Source of the DNA: an uncultured Eubacteriales bacterium
GTDB lineage: Bacteria > Bacillota > Clostridia > Oscillospirales > Oscillospiraceae
Assembly (NCBI GenBank): GCA_900540545.1
Contig: UQGJ01000007.1
Coordinates: 1-64,000, forward strand
Direction: 5' to 3'
Length of the DNA: 64,000 nt
In this document: in pieces, positions 24,235-32,805 of the stretch
How positions within the stretch are numbered: the first letter of the stretch is position 1
How the letters are laid out: every line of letters starts with the position of its first letter
Notes under the pieces: model-generated
Told to the model about the DNA's origin: nothing
The model's input: only the letters and a program-made list of their open reading frames with translations
Databases searched by the model: none
Program-made: the position numbers and the translations under genes

Positions 24235-25143
24235 TCACGCGATGGGGAATAATATCTGGTCCAGTGGGTCGGTGAACATGGTCTCCTGGGTCACGGTGTA
24301 ACAGCCCAGGGTCACGTCCTCCTGGTTTTTTCCCTCCAGGGCGCCCACCAGGCGCTGGATGCTCAGATAGCCCAAGTCGTAGTCGCTCTGGACCACCAGG
24401 GCGGCGGCCCGCCCCTCCTCCAGGGCCTGGAGGAGCTTCCCGGAGGAGCCTAGACCGTAGAGACGGCCCGCCCCGTCCTCCCGCTGGCTCAACTCCTCCG
24501 CCAGACCGGATTCCACCGCCACAATGGCTCCGGCGGGCAGGGCCTCCCCCTCCTGCGGCGGCTGGGCCGTCCGCCAGGGGATGCCCAGGGCGTCCAGTTC
24601 GCCGGTGAGACCGTCCAAGGCCCCCGCGGGGCCGGACCCGCCCTCCCGGCGGTAGATGGTGCAGGCCGTCCATTCGTCGGCGGCCACGGCCTGGGCCAGG
24701 GCGCGGCCCATGGCCCCGCCGTCGGCTGACAGGCTGCTGGAGACCTTGTCGCTGTCCACCCCGGCCCCGGCGCACACCACCTTGAACTCCGCCGGGGCGT
24801 CCTGGAGGCCCGCGGCCAGCGCCCCGGCGCCGGCGGGCAGGACCACCGCGCCGTCGGCCTCCCCCTCCCACTCCCGGCGGAGGGCCTCGGCCTGGGCGGC
24901 GGCCACGTCCTCGCCGTCGTAGCGGGTGACGAAGCGCACGTCGGCGTTGCGCTCCTGGGCGGCCCGGGTGACCCCCTTACGGAAGCTCTGCCAGCCGTCC
25001 TCTCCCGCCCCATCCAGCAGGACGGTGACGTGGTAGACCACCGGCTCCCCCCCGCCGCTGACGTTCTGGATCAGCATGGCCCCCAGGGAGAGCAGCAGCA
25101 CCGCCAGCACCAGATAGAAGATACGCCGTTCCACTCTGCCCAT
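24235..25143 (-). CDS. Membrane-tethered divergent periplasmic-binding protein
   Basis: A 302-residue protein with an uncleaved-looking N-terminal helix (about residues 6-26, no lipobox) and an extracytoplasmic type I binding-protein fold. Alternating segments are VVYHVTVLLDGAGEDGWQSFRKGVTRAA, GAVVLPAGAGALAAGL and the C-terminal AALVVQSDYDLGYLSIQRLVGAL. The fold is recognisable but strongly diverged. Its ATG at 25143 overlaps the kinase stop codon (TGATG), so translation is coupled to the sensor kinase. In the clostridial xylose system a tethered binding protein (XylFII) controls LytS kinase activity; a similar role here is a reasoned guess. It has GGAGG seven bases upstream. Confidence 0.72.
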   Translation of the reverse strand: MGRVERRIFYLVLAVLLLSLGAMLIQNVSGGGEPVVYHVTVLLDGAGEDGWQSFRKGVTRAAQERNADVRFVTRYDGEDVAAAQAEALRREWEGEADGAVVLPAGAGALAAGLQDAPAEFKVVCAGAGVDSDKVSSSLSADGGAMGRALAQAVAADEWTACTIYRREGGSGPAGALDGLTGELDALGIPWRTAQPPQEGEALPAGAIVAVESGLAEELSQREDGAGRLYGLGSSGKLLQALEEGRAAALVVQSDYDLGYLSIQRLVGALEGKNQEDVTLGCYTVTQETMFTDPLDQILFPIA

Positions 25144-26945
25144 CACGTATCCTCCATTTCCCCGTAGGGGACGGCGGGCAGGCGCAGGGTCACCCTGGTC
25201 CCCTCGTCCGGCTCGGATTCGATGGTCACGCCGTACTGCGGCCCGAAGTAGAGCCGGATGCGCTCCTGCACGTTCTTCAGCCCGATGCCGGACCCCCGGC
25301 GGGTGCTGCCCGGCTTGTTGGACTCCGGCCCCGTGGTCAGCAGCCGCTCCACCACGTCGGGGGTCATGCCCAGGCCGTTGTCGGAGACGGTGATGGTGAG
25401 GCCCTCCGGCCCCACCGCCGCTTTGATCTCAATCATTCCGTCCCCGTCCATGAAGTCCATGGAGTGGTAGATGGCGTTCTCCACGATGGGCTGGACCACC
25501 AGCTTGATGGTGGAGAGGTTCTCGGCCTCCGGGGCGCAGTCGATGACATAGGAAAACTTGTTCTTGTAGCGCATCTCCTGGATGAGCAGGTAGTTGCGGG
25601 CGTGCTCCAGCTCGTCCTTCACGGGGATGATGTTCCGCCCCTTGGACAGGCTGATGCGGAAGAACCGGGCCAGGGCGGTGACCACCCGGACGGCGTCCTC
25701 CTTCTGGCCGTTCTCCACCATCCAGACGATGATGTCCAGGGTGTTATAAAGGAAGTGTGGGTTGATCTGGGCCTGGAGGGCGTTCAGCTCGCTCTTCTGC
25801 TTCTGCTCGTGCTCCCGGACCATGTCGTCGGTGAGGCGGCGCATCTGCTCTACCATGCGCTGGACCGCCTGGCCCAGCTCCCTGGTCTCGGCGGTGCCGC
25901 CCACGTAAATGTCCAGGCCGTCCAGGCCGTGCTCAATCTCCCCCACCGACTCCTTCAGCTTCTGGATGGGGTCGGTGAGGGTCTTGGACAGGAGCACGTT
26001 CATCAGAATCAGCAGCTCGAAATAGGCGCAGAAAATGACCAGGGTGAACAGCAGGTCCTGGGCCGTGCCCAGGCCGCTGAATCCCGGCTGGTCCACCACG
26101 CCGATGACCTTCCAGCCGGTGTATCCCACGCCCCGGACGATGACGGACCGCCGCTCGCCGCCCCGCTCCTCGGTGTAGATGCCGTCCCGGTGGGCGGCGT
26201 GTTCCCGGTTGGACTCGCTGACCAGCCCCGAGGCGATGCGGGTCCGGTCCGGGTGGTAGATCAAATTCCCCTCGCTGTCGGTGAGGTAGGCGTAGCCGCT
26301 GCCGGACAGCTTCACGTTGTTGAACAGGACGGATAGGGCGCTGTATTTCAGGTCGATGAGCAGTACGCCGGGGCGGGTCTCCTTGCCGTAGGTCAGCTCC
26401 ACCGCGCAGGACAGGGAGACCACCCATTTATAATTGTAGTCGGCCTCCAGGAAAAGGTTTTGGACCGCCGGGTTGCCGAAGTGGAGGTTTTCCGTCTTTT
26501 CCATGGCGCTCTGGAACCAGGGCTCGGCGGTGACGGCGATGCCGGGGCGCAGCTTGGCCGCCGGGGCGGTGGCGATGACCCGGCCGTCGCCGTCAAAGAG
26601 GACCATGTTTTCAACGTAGTCGCTGTACGTGTTGTAGAGCAGGCGCATCTCCTCGCTGACCGAGTTGGCCTCCAGGTCGGTGTTCTTGATGACGTTATAG
26701 TAGAGGGAGTCGGACAGGCGGATCATGTCCCGGAGGTAGGTGCTCAGGGACTGGTTCACCTGGTCCACGATCATCTGGTTCTCCCCCTCGATGGTGGCGT
26801 CCAGCTGGGCGGAGTAGCGCACCGAGAGGGTCACGCCGGTGAGGACGATGGCCAGCACGGCGGAGATGGTGAAGGAGGCGAACATGACGTAGCGGATGCT
26901 GCCCTTGAAGAAGCGGGCGCTGAGACGTTCCAGCCAGGCTTTCAT
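25143..26945 (-). CDS. YesM/LytS-type sensor histidine kinase
   Basis: A 600-residue membrane kinase. Helix 1 is at about residues 19-42. A large extracellular dCache-like sensor covers about 43-298 (FDGDGRVIATAP, YLTDSEGNLIYHPD, GWKVIGVVDQPG). Helix 2 is near 299-320, with HAMP up to about 375. The His_kinase domain has INPHFLYNTLD with phospho-acceptor H397. The ATPase domain shows PIVENAIYHSM (N box), SDNGLGM and GSGIGLKNVQERI. ATG 26945 has GAGGAGG upstream; a longer in-frame reading runs into intergenic repeats and is not a gene. Its partner is the YesN regulator, 682 bases upstream. Confidence 0.92.
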   Translation of the reverse strand: MKAWLERLSARFFKGSIRYVMFASFTISAVLAIVLTGVTLSVRYSAQLDATIEGENQMIVDQVNQSLSTYLRDMIRLSDSLYYNVIKNTDLEANSVSEEMRLLYNTYSDYVENMVLFDGDGRVIATAPAAKLRPGIAVTAEPWFQSAMEKTENLHFGNPAVQNLFLEADYNYKWVVSLSCAVELTYGKETRPGVLLIDLKYSALSVLFNNVKLSGSGYAYLTDSEGNLIYHPDRTRIASGLVSESNREHAAHRDGIYTEERGGERRSVIVRGVGYTGWKVIGVVDQPGFSGLGTAQDLLFTLVIFCAYFELLILMNVLLSKTLTDPIQKLKESVGEIEHGLDGLDIYVGGTAETRELGQAVQRMVEQMRRLTDDMVREHEQKQKSELNALQAQINPHFLYNTLDIIVWMVENGQKEDAVRVVTALARFFRISLSKGRNIIPVKDELEHARNYLLIQEMRYKNKFSYVIDCAPEAENLSTIKLVVQPIVENAIYHSMDFMDGDGMIEIKAAVGPEGLTITVSDNGLGMTPDVVERLLTTGPESNKPGSTRRGSGIGLKNVQERIRLYFGPQYGVTIESEPDEGTRVTLRLPAVPYGEMEDT

Positions 26946-26989
26946 GTGTGGCCTCCTCTCGGGTGGGATGGGCAGGGCGGGCCCTGCCG

Positions 26990-27345
26990 GGGGCTTGCCC
27001 TCCGGGCGGGGTCCCCTTTCTGGTTTCAGAAAGGGAACCGAAAGAAAACCAAGAGGCGGCACGGGCCACGCATGTGGCCCTATCCGCCGCCCCCTGGACC
27101 CTGGGAACGTCCGGGCGGCGGTACGGTTCTCGGGGATGGCAAGACCTGATAGCCGTTGCAGCTCGTTTTGGTCTGGCGCTGGAACAACTTCGGCTGCCGC
27201 CCCTCGGCATATGACCAGGCAAAACTTGAGGGTAGTTGCGTTTTCATTGGTGCAAACGGGCCGCCATTGGTCTATGCGTTTTTGAATCGGCCTTCCGCCC
27301 ATTGGCAGTCTGCACGGGCCGCCCAGTGGGCGGCCCCTACAAGAG
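26990..27345. repeat. Mosaic intergenic repeat, modules A-B-C
   Basis: Module A (stem arms 27011-27022 and 27027-27038, then ACCGAAAGAAAACC) is followed by a GGCGGC...GCCGCC palindrome. Module B follows at about 27137-27290, starting GGCAAGACCTGATAGC and ending TTGGTGCAAACGGGCCGCC. Module C is a GGGCCGCCCAGTGGGCGGCCC palindrome near 27308. The order and sequence match 37360-37715. No gene is seen here. Confidence 0.75.
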
Positions 27346-27354
27346 ACTTTCAGT

Positions 27355-27627
27355 TTCCGCCGTAGGGGCCGCAGACCCCGGCGGCCCGTCCACGCACTAG
27401 CCATGCCGGGTATTGCCATGCTAGGCGCGCCGCGCCAGCGCATGAGGGTGAACGAGTGCATGTTAGGCGTAACGGCCGGGGCGGGTGCGGAAAGGCAGAC
27501 TTGTTACCTCTAGCCGGTTTCAACCTCCATGCTATCGTTGGCGCCGCCCTTAGGTCCAGGGGCCTCAGCCCCTGGTTTTCTTTCCGTCCCCTTTCTCAAA
27601 CGAGAAAGGGGACCCCCGCCGGAGGCG
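27355..27627. repeat. Mosaic intergenic repeat, inverted modules C-D-A
   Basis: A palindromic GTAGGGGCCGCAGACC block is followed by a stretch at about 27395-27545 and by module A in reverse (stem arms 27586-27597 and 27602-27613). The block is the inverted counterpart of 17365-17600. It separates the YesN gene from the YesM kinase and ends right at the YesN stop codon. No gene is seen. Confidence 0.75.
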
Positions 27628-29211
27628 CTACTTTCGAAACTGCGACGGGGAGACGCCGAAGCGCTTCTTGAAGACATAGGAGAAATAGTTCGGCTCGTCG
27701 TAGCCCACTTTTTCGGCCACCAGATAGGTCTTGTCGTCGGTGGTGCGTAACAGCTCCACGGCGTGCTCCATGCGCACGTCGGTGAGGTATTGGACGTAGC
27801 TCCGCCCCGTCTCCTGTTTGAAGATGGTGGAGAAATAGGACTGGCTGATATGCAGGTGGTCGCACAGCTTGTCCACGGACAGGTCGGACTGGGGGTAGTG
27901 CTCCCGGATATAGCGCTCAGCCTCCTCCACCATGCGCTTGGCGGTGGAGACCCGGCGCTGGTTCAGGCACCCGCTCATGCGCAGGCACAGGTCCAGCAGC
28001 CAGTCCCGCTGGGTCTGGCGTGGGGTGTCCTCCCGCAGCAGGGGGAGCCACGTCTCCCGGGGGCCCAGCATCTCCGCCTCCCCCAGCTTATAACGCTGGA
28101 TGATGGGCATGAGGGTGCCCAGGATGCCGATGAGACGGGCCTGGGGGCTCCAGTCCTCCCCGCCGGCGTCCAGAAGCTGGTCCACCAGAGCGGCCACCTG
28201 CTCCCGGGAGCCGAACTTGATGGCGGAGAGGAGCTGCTGCTCCCGGCGGTTGTCCACCTCCTGGCCGCCCCGGTCCAACTGCTCCATATCCTGGATATAG
28301 ATGGGCTTGCCGCCGCCGGTGAACACCTTGTACTCCACGGCGGCCCTGGCCTCGGCGTAGGATTTGTAGAGGTCCCCCGGCTCCTGGCAGGCCCTGCCGA
28401 TGCCCACGGTCATTTTGACCCCCAGGATGCGCTGGCACTCGGCGCAGACCTCCCCCATGAGGCTCATCAGGGACTCCACCGGATCCCGGTCCCAGGCCGT
28501 GACCACAATGACTGAGGCCAGGTTGAGGAAAATCTCCCGGTGACAGCGGCCCCGGAGGGCGTCGTCCACCATCTGCCGGGCGGACACGGGAATCAGCTCC
28601 GGGGAGAGGCCCTCGCCCCCGTGCTTGCTCAGGCTGCACACCGCCGCGATCTTGTACTTTCCCTCCCGGATGGTCAGGCCGAAGCGCTCCATCTGGGTCT
28701 CCAGCTCCCGCTGGTCCATGGGGCCCCGGAGCAGCTCGTGGAGGAACTTTTCCCGCAGCAGGGGCAGGCTCTTCTGGTATGCCTCGGTGAGCTGGGCGAT
28801 GTTCCGCCGCTGGGCGATCTCGGCGTCCAGCAGGCCCTTCACCCGGCCCAAAATCTTGGTCAATTCCTCGGCGTTCACCGGCTTGAGGACGTACTCCACC
28901 ACGTTGAGCTTGATGGCCTCCTGGGCGTATTCGAACTCGTCAAAGCCGGAAAAGACGATGAGTTTCAGATTGGGCCACCGGCGGGCCAGCTCGGCCCCCA
29001 GCTCCAGCCCGTCCATAAAGGGCATCTTGATGTCGGTGAGAACCACGTCCAGGTCCAGGGACTCCGCCTTTTCCAAGGCGTCCCGCCCGTTCTCCGCGTC
29101 GGCCACGATCTCAAAGCCCAGGGCGTTCCAGTCGATTTTCCGGGCGATGGCCTGGCGGACCTCCGCCTCGTCGTCCACGATCATGATTTTGTAGAAGCCC
29201 ACTGCGCTCAC
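27628..29211 (-). CDS. YesN-type response regulator, REC plus AraC DNA-binding domain
   Basis: A 527-residue cytoplasmic regulator. The receiver domain is at residues 7-130, with the acidic pocket VDDE, phospho-acceptor D60 (DVVLTDIKMPFMDG) and the conserved lysine in EYVLKPV. A long middle region (about 150-400) is as in YesN proteins. The AraC-type helix-turn-helix pair is at about 425-525 (SVDKLCDHLHISQSYFSTIFKQETG and VAEKVGYDEPNYFSYVFKKRFG). It probably answers the YesM kinase downstream and activates mgl and gal genes. The start is GTG at 29211 or GTG at 29202, both with only fair ribosome sites. It follows galM by 76 bases. Confidence 0.9.
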   Translation of the reverse strand: MSAVGFYKIMIVDDEAEVRQAIARKIDWNALGFEIVADAENGRDALEKAESLDLDVVLTDIKMPFMDGLELGAELARRWPNLKLIVFSGFDEFEYAQEAIKLNVVEYVLKPVNAEELTKILGRVKGLLDAEIAQRRNIAQLTEAYQKSLPLLREKFLHELLRGPMDQRELETQMERFGLTIREGKYKIAAVCSLSKHGGEGLSPELIPVSARQMVDDALRGRCHREIFLNLASVIVVTAWDRDPVESLMSLMGEVCAECQRILGVKMTVGIGRACQEPGDLYKSYAEARAAVEYKVFTGGGKPIYIQDMEQLDRGGQEVDNRREQQLLSAIKFGSREQVAALVDQLLDAGGEDWSPQARLIGILGTLMPIIQRYKLGEAEMLGPRETWLPLLREDTPRQTQRDWLLDLCLRMSGCLNQRRVSTAKRMVEEAERYIREHYPQSDLSVDKLCDHLHISQSYFSTIFKQETGRSYVQYLTDVRMEHAVELLRTTDDKTYLVAEKVGYDEPNYFSYVFKKRFGVSPSQFRK

Positions 29212-29231
29212 CCGTTTCTTTCAAGTTTCAT

Positions 29232-29256
29232 GGCCGTCTGCCTGTGGCAGACGGCC
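29232..29256 (-). other. Hairpin between galM and the YesN gene
   Basis: An 11-bp stem (arms 29232-29242 and 29246-29256) lies in the leader of the YesN gene, beside a GAGGGCCGGCCCTC palindrome at 29257-29270. There is no T tract, so its role as a terminator is doubtful. Confidence 0.5.
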
Positions 29257-29287
29257 GAGGGCCGGCCCTCGGGGTGGTGATTCAGAA

Positions 29288-30319
29288 TCAGGAGAAGGCA
29301 AAGGCCGTCCTGGTGCGGTAGGTCTCCCCGGCCCGCAGGACCACGGAGGGGAAATTCGCGTGGTGGACCGCGTCGGGGAAGGCCTGGGTCTCCAAGGCCA
29401 CGGAACAGCGGCGGCCGTAGCGGGCGCCGCCCTTGCCGGGGCGGTCGGACAGGCCGTTGGCCGTGTAGACCTGCATCCCCGGCTGGTCGGTCCAGACGGT
29501 CAGAGTGATTTGGGTCTCCCCGCTGGCAAGGACTGCCGCTTTCCGGTAGCCGGCGCCGTTGAGGGCCCAGTTGTGGTCGTAGCCGCCGCCAATTTTGATT
29601 TGGGGGCAGGCGGCGTCCCAGCCGTCCGCCAGGTGTTCCGGCAGGCGGAGGTCGAAGGGGGTGCCCTCCACCGGGGCGATAACGCCGGTGGGGCAGGACT
29701 CCTCGTCCATCTCGGTGAAGGCGTCGCCCTGGACCTGCAGCGTATGCCGCCCAACGCTTCCGGCCCCGTGGCCGGACAGGTTCCAGTAGGCGTGGTTGGT
29801 CAGGTTGACGATGGTGTCGGCGTCGCTTTGGGCCTGGTAGTCCAGAACCACCTGGTTGTCCTCCGTCCAGGTATAGCGGACCTGGACGGTGAGATTTCCG
29901 GGGTAATGTTCCTCATTATCTGGAGAAAACAAGGTCAAAAGCAGGGAATCTCCATCGATTTTTCCCTGCCAAACCTTGCGGTTGAAGCCGTTTTGGCCCC
30001 CGTGGAGGTGGTTTTTCCCCTTATTCGCCGTCAAGCGGTATTCCTTGTCATTCAGGGTGAAGGACGCGCCCTTGATGCGGTTGGCGCAGCGGCCCACCAC
30101 CATGCCCAGGCAGCCGTCCTGGTCCTCGTACTCCGCCAGGGTGTCGTAGCCCAGGCAGACATCTGTCAAGTGTCTGGCCTTGTCGGGCACACAGACTGTC
30201 CGCAGGGTGGCCCCGTACTCCAGGACCTCGATATAGGCCCCCGAGGCGTTGGTCAGCCGGAACAGGGTCACGGGGGTCCCCTGGTGGGTGACGCCGAAGG
30301 GCTGTGCGGTAATGCTCAT
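29288..30319 (-). CDS. galM: Aldose 1-epimerase (galactose mutarotase)
   Basis: A 343-residue beta-sandwich enzyme that interconverts the beta and alpha anomers of galactose before phosphorylation. The active-site set is visible: the NHLHGG loop near residue 104, the catalytic histidine H176 in NLTNHAYWNL, and the catalytic glutamate near residue 310 in ALETQAFPDAVHH. There is no signal peptide, so it is cytoplasmic. It overlaps the galT stop codon by four bases (ATGA), which shows tight coupling in the galK-galT-galM operon. Confidence 0.94.
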   Translation of the reverse strand: MSITAQPFGVTHQGTPVTLFRLTNASGAYIEVLEYGATLRTVCVPDKARHLTDVCLGYDTLAEYEDQDGCLGMVVGRCANRIKGASFTLNDKEYRLTANKGKNHLHGGQNGFNRKVWQGKIDGDSLLLTLFSPDNEEHYPGNLTVQVRYTWTEDNQVVLDYQAQSDADTIVNLTNHAYWNLSGHGAGSVGRHTLQVQGDAFTEMDEESCPTGVIAPVEGTPFDLRLPEHLADGWDAACPQIKIGGGYDHNWALNGAGYRKAAVLASGETQITLTVWTDQPGMQVYTANGLSDRPGKGGARYGRRCSVALETQAFPDAVHHANFPSVVLRAGETYRTRTAFAFS

Positions 30320-31302
30320 TTCGCCCCTCCCACATACTTCTCATAGGCGGCCTTCAGCTCGGCGGCCTTGTCCTCGGGCTTGTTGGGGTTGCAGTAGGCC
30401 CCGGCCCCGGTCTCGGAGGAGGCGAAGAACTGCTGCACCGTGGCCGAGCGCATGGGGGGCACGAACTCGATGTGGAACCGCCAGGCCCGGTCCAGTTCGG
30501 CCTGCCGGGGGTGGTGGATGGGGGCGTTGTGCATACACATCATGTAGGGGAAGCTCTGGTCGAAGAGGCTGTCGTACATCCCGGCCACGCTGCGGACCGT
30601 CTCCCCCAGGGCCTCCACCATGGCGTCGTCCATCCGGGCCAGGTCGGGCACCGGCTTCCGGGCGGTGACGTGGACGGCGTAGGTCACGGCGGAGAAGAAG
30701 GGCACGTAAACGGTGAAATACTCGTTTTCAAAGATGACGCGGCTCCCGTCCCGGCGCTCGGCCTCCAGCAGGTCCCCGAAGAGGTTGGAGCCCTTCTCGA
30801 CGTAGTACTCCAGGGCGGAGGCGGTCTCCTGCTCCAGCTTTTTGGGGAGGAAGGGGTAGCCGTAGGCCTGCCCGTGGGGGTGGGGCATGGTGACGCCCAC
30901 CACGGCCCCCCGGTTCTCGAAGATGAAGCAGTATTTGAGGTTGGGGTCGGCGGCCATGGACTTGAACTCGTCCTGCCACAGATGGCCCAGCTTATGGATA
31001 TTCTCGTCGGACAGGCCCGCCACGGTGCCGTGGTGTTCCGGGGAGTAGAGCAGCACGTCGCAGCGGCCGTAGGCGGGGGCCGTCTGGAACAGGGGGTCGG
31101 TGGCCACGTCGTCGGGGGCGGGCGGGTCCGACCGCAGGGCCGGGAAATCGTTGGGGTAGCAGTACACGTCGTAGCCGTCGGGCACCTTCCCGCTGCCGGG
31201 GCAGAAGGGGCACCAGTCCTTGGGCATCTGGGGCCGGGCCTGACGGTGGGAGGCAATCATGATCCATTCCTTCGAAATCGGGTTCCAACGCAGTTCAGCC
31301 AT
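30316..31302 (-). CDS. galT: Galactose-1-phosphate uridylyltransferase, class I
   Basis: A 328-residue Leloir enzyme that swaps UMP between UDP-glucose and galactose-1-phosphate. The zinc-site cysteines C31 and C34 are in WCPFCPGSG, and the active-site HPHGQ motif is at residues 141-145 with the nucleophilic histidine H143. A conserved N-terminal arginine-rich stretch, a FENRGAVVGVTMPHPHGQ block and FVPPMRSATVQQFFASSETG at the C-terminus support the family. galK lies two bases upstream and galM overlaps by four bases. No galE is present in the window. Confidence 0.94.
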   Translation of the reverse strand: MAELRWNPISKEWIMIASHRQARPQMPKDWCPFCPGSGKVPDGYDVYCYPNDFPALRSDPPAPDDVATDPLFQTAPAYGRCDVLLYSPEHHGTVAGLSDENIHKLGHLWQDEFKSMAADPNLKYCFIFENRGAVVGVTMPHPHGQAYGYPFLPKKLEQETASALEYYVEKGSNLFGDLLEAERRDGSRVIFENEYFTVYVPFFSAVTYAVHVTARKPVPDLARMDDAMVEALGETVRSVAGMYDSLFDQSFPYMMCMHNAPIHHPRQAELDRAWRFHIEFVPPMRSATVQQFFASSETGAGAYCNPNKPEDKAAELKAAYEKYVGGAK

Positions 31303-31304
31303 GG

Positions 31305-32588
31305 TTACGCGTCTCCTTTCACTTCAATGCCGCCCGCCGGACGCACGTCCAGCACGTGGCAGGTTCCGGGGCCAAAGACCGCCTCGGTCTCGGCCCGGAA
31401 TTCTTCCAACTGTCCCAGGGGGACGAAGGCCTGGACGGTGCCGGCGAAGCCGCCGCCGTGGACCCGCCACGCCCCGTCCCGCTCCAGCAGACGGGCGCAC
31501 AGGGCCAGGGCCAGGGACACGCTCCGCTCGCCGGGCGCCCCGGAGGGATAGATGTTTTGCAGCAGGTCCATGGAGGACCGGCCCGAGGCCCGCACCAGGG
31601 CCAGGAAGGCCTGGAAGTCCCCCCGGCGGAGGGCATCGGCCTGGTCCAGGACCCGCCGGTTGTCGCCGTAGAAGTGCATGGCCCGGAGGAGGGCCCGGTC
31701 GGAGACCTGGCCCCGGAGCCTGCCCAGATTGGCATAGAAGTCGGCCTCGCTGGTCTTGCCCAGCACGTCGGCCCCCAGCAGCTTGGCCACGGACTTCATC
31801 TCCGCCGGGATGGCGGCGTATTCGTCGGTCAAATCAGCGTGGCTGCCTCCGGCGTCCAGGATGCACAGGGCGTAGCCGTAGTCCTTGGGGGCGCAGGGGA
31901 TGGCCTCCACCACCGGCGCGCCGGGGTCGGCGAAGTCCATGACGCAGAAGTCCCCCACCGCCGAGGCGCACTGGTCCATCAGGCCGCAGGGCTTGCCGAA
32001 GTAGACGTTCTCGGTGAACTGGCCCACCTTGGCGATGACTACCGGGGGGATGTTGCCGCCGTTATAGAGGCCGTTCAAAATGGTCCCCACCAGCACCTCG
32101 TAGGCCGCCGAGGAGGACATGCCCGACCCCGGCAGCACGTCGGAGCTGACGTAGGCGTCGAAGCCGCCGAAGCGGAAGTCCAACTCGTAGAACCGGGCGG
32201 CGATGCCCCGGATGAGGGCGGCGGTGGTTCCCGCCTCCCCGGGCACGATCTCCAGCTTTTCCAGGTTGACCCGCTCCTCGCCGTGGCCCTCGGAGTAGAT
32301 GCGGATGACGTTGCGGTCGTTCCGGGAGGCCACCGCCACCGCGTCCAGGGTCACAGCGGCGGCCAGCACCCGGCCCTGCTGGTGGTCGGTGTGGTTGCCG
32401 CCGATCTCGCTGCGCCCCGGCGCGGAGTAGAGCCCCACCGGGCGCTCCGCCCCGAAGTGCTGGCCGAAGGCGGCGGCGATGCGGCCGTACCGGGCCCGCT
32501 GGGCCTCCGTCTGGCCGGGGTAGAGCCGGGACAGCGCGCCGTCGTAGGCCCCGGCCTCCAGCGCGGACTTCAGTTCTTGAATATTCAT
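31305..32588 (-). CDS. galK: Galactokinase
   Basis: A 427-residue GHMP-family kinase making galactose-1-phosphate. The galactokinase signature appears as GRSEIGGNHTDHQQG at residues 58-72. The ATP-binding GHMP loop is LPGSGMSSSAAYEV near 155, and the C-terminal motif is VHGGGFAGTVQAF near 386. The start is ATG 32588, with GAGGAGAG upstream; 23 in-frame codons before it are not needed. It is the first gene of the galK-galT-galM unit and has its own promoter at 32629-32657. Confidence 0.94.
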   Translation of the reverse strand: MNIQELKSALEAGAYDGALSRLYPGQTEAQRARYGRIAAAFGQHFGAERPVGLYSAPGRSEIGGNHTDHQQGRVLAAAVTLDAVAVASRNDRNVIRIYSEGHGEERVNLEKLEIVPGEAGTTAALIRGIAARFYELDFRFGGFDAYVSSDVLPGSGMSSSAAYEVLVGTILNGLYNGGNIPPVVIAKVGQFTENVYFGKPCGLMDQCASAVGDFCVMDFADPGAPVVEAIPCAPKDYGYALCILDAGGSHADLTDEYAAIPAEMKSVAKLLGADVLGKTSEADFYANLGRLRGQVSDRALLRAMHFYGDNRRVLDQADALRRGDFQAFLALVRASGRSSMDLLQNIYPSGAPGERSVSLALALCARLLERDGAWRVHGGGFAGTVQAFVPLGQLEEFRAETEAVFGPGTCHVLDVRPAGGIEVKGDA

Positions 32589-32628
32589 ACTCTCCTCGCC
32601 CCTCTCAAAAGGCTGTGATACATTATAC

Positions 32629-32657
32629 ATTTTATCCTTTTTCGCCCCCTGTGGCAA
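32629..32657 (-). promoter_or_regulatory. Probable promoter of galK
   Basis: On the minus strand TTGCCA (32657-32652) and TAAAAT (32634-32629) are 17 bases apart, about 40 bases upstream of the galK start. A TATAAT seven bases further downstream is an alternative -10 without a matching -35. Confidence 0.5.
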
Positions 32658-32694
32658 GGCGAATTTTCGTCAGAAACACAAGGATTTCCATGAC

Positions 32695-32727
32695 AAAGCC
32701 CGCGCACCGGTGTGGTGCGCGGGCTTT
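32695..32727 (-). terminator. Terminator after the propeller/solute-binding lipoprotein gene
   Basis: A 14-bp stem (arms 32695-32708 and 32714-32727) lies 79 bases after the stop codon at 32806. It starts AAAGCCCGCGC and ends GCGCGGGCTTT, and isolates the lipoprotein gene from galK. Confidence 0.8.
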
Positions 32728-32805
32728 GGGGGATGGGAATGCGCTTGGGGGCGTGGCGGCGCAGAGGCCGCCCCCTGCGGTATGTATCGGGCCACGGCGG
32801 GGGTA

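Noticed and set aside
26946..27461. N-terminal extension of the YesM kinase by about 170 residues
   Set aside because: It covers intergenic repeat DNA seen elsewhere in non-coding positions. ATG 26945 has an AGGAGG site and begins right before the first membrane helix.
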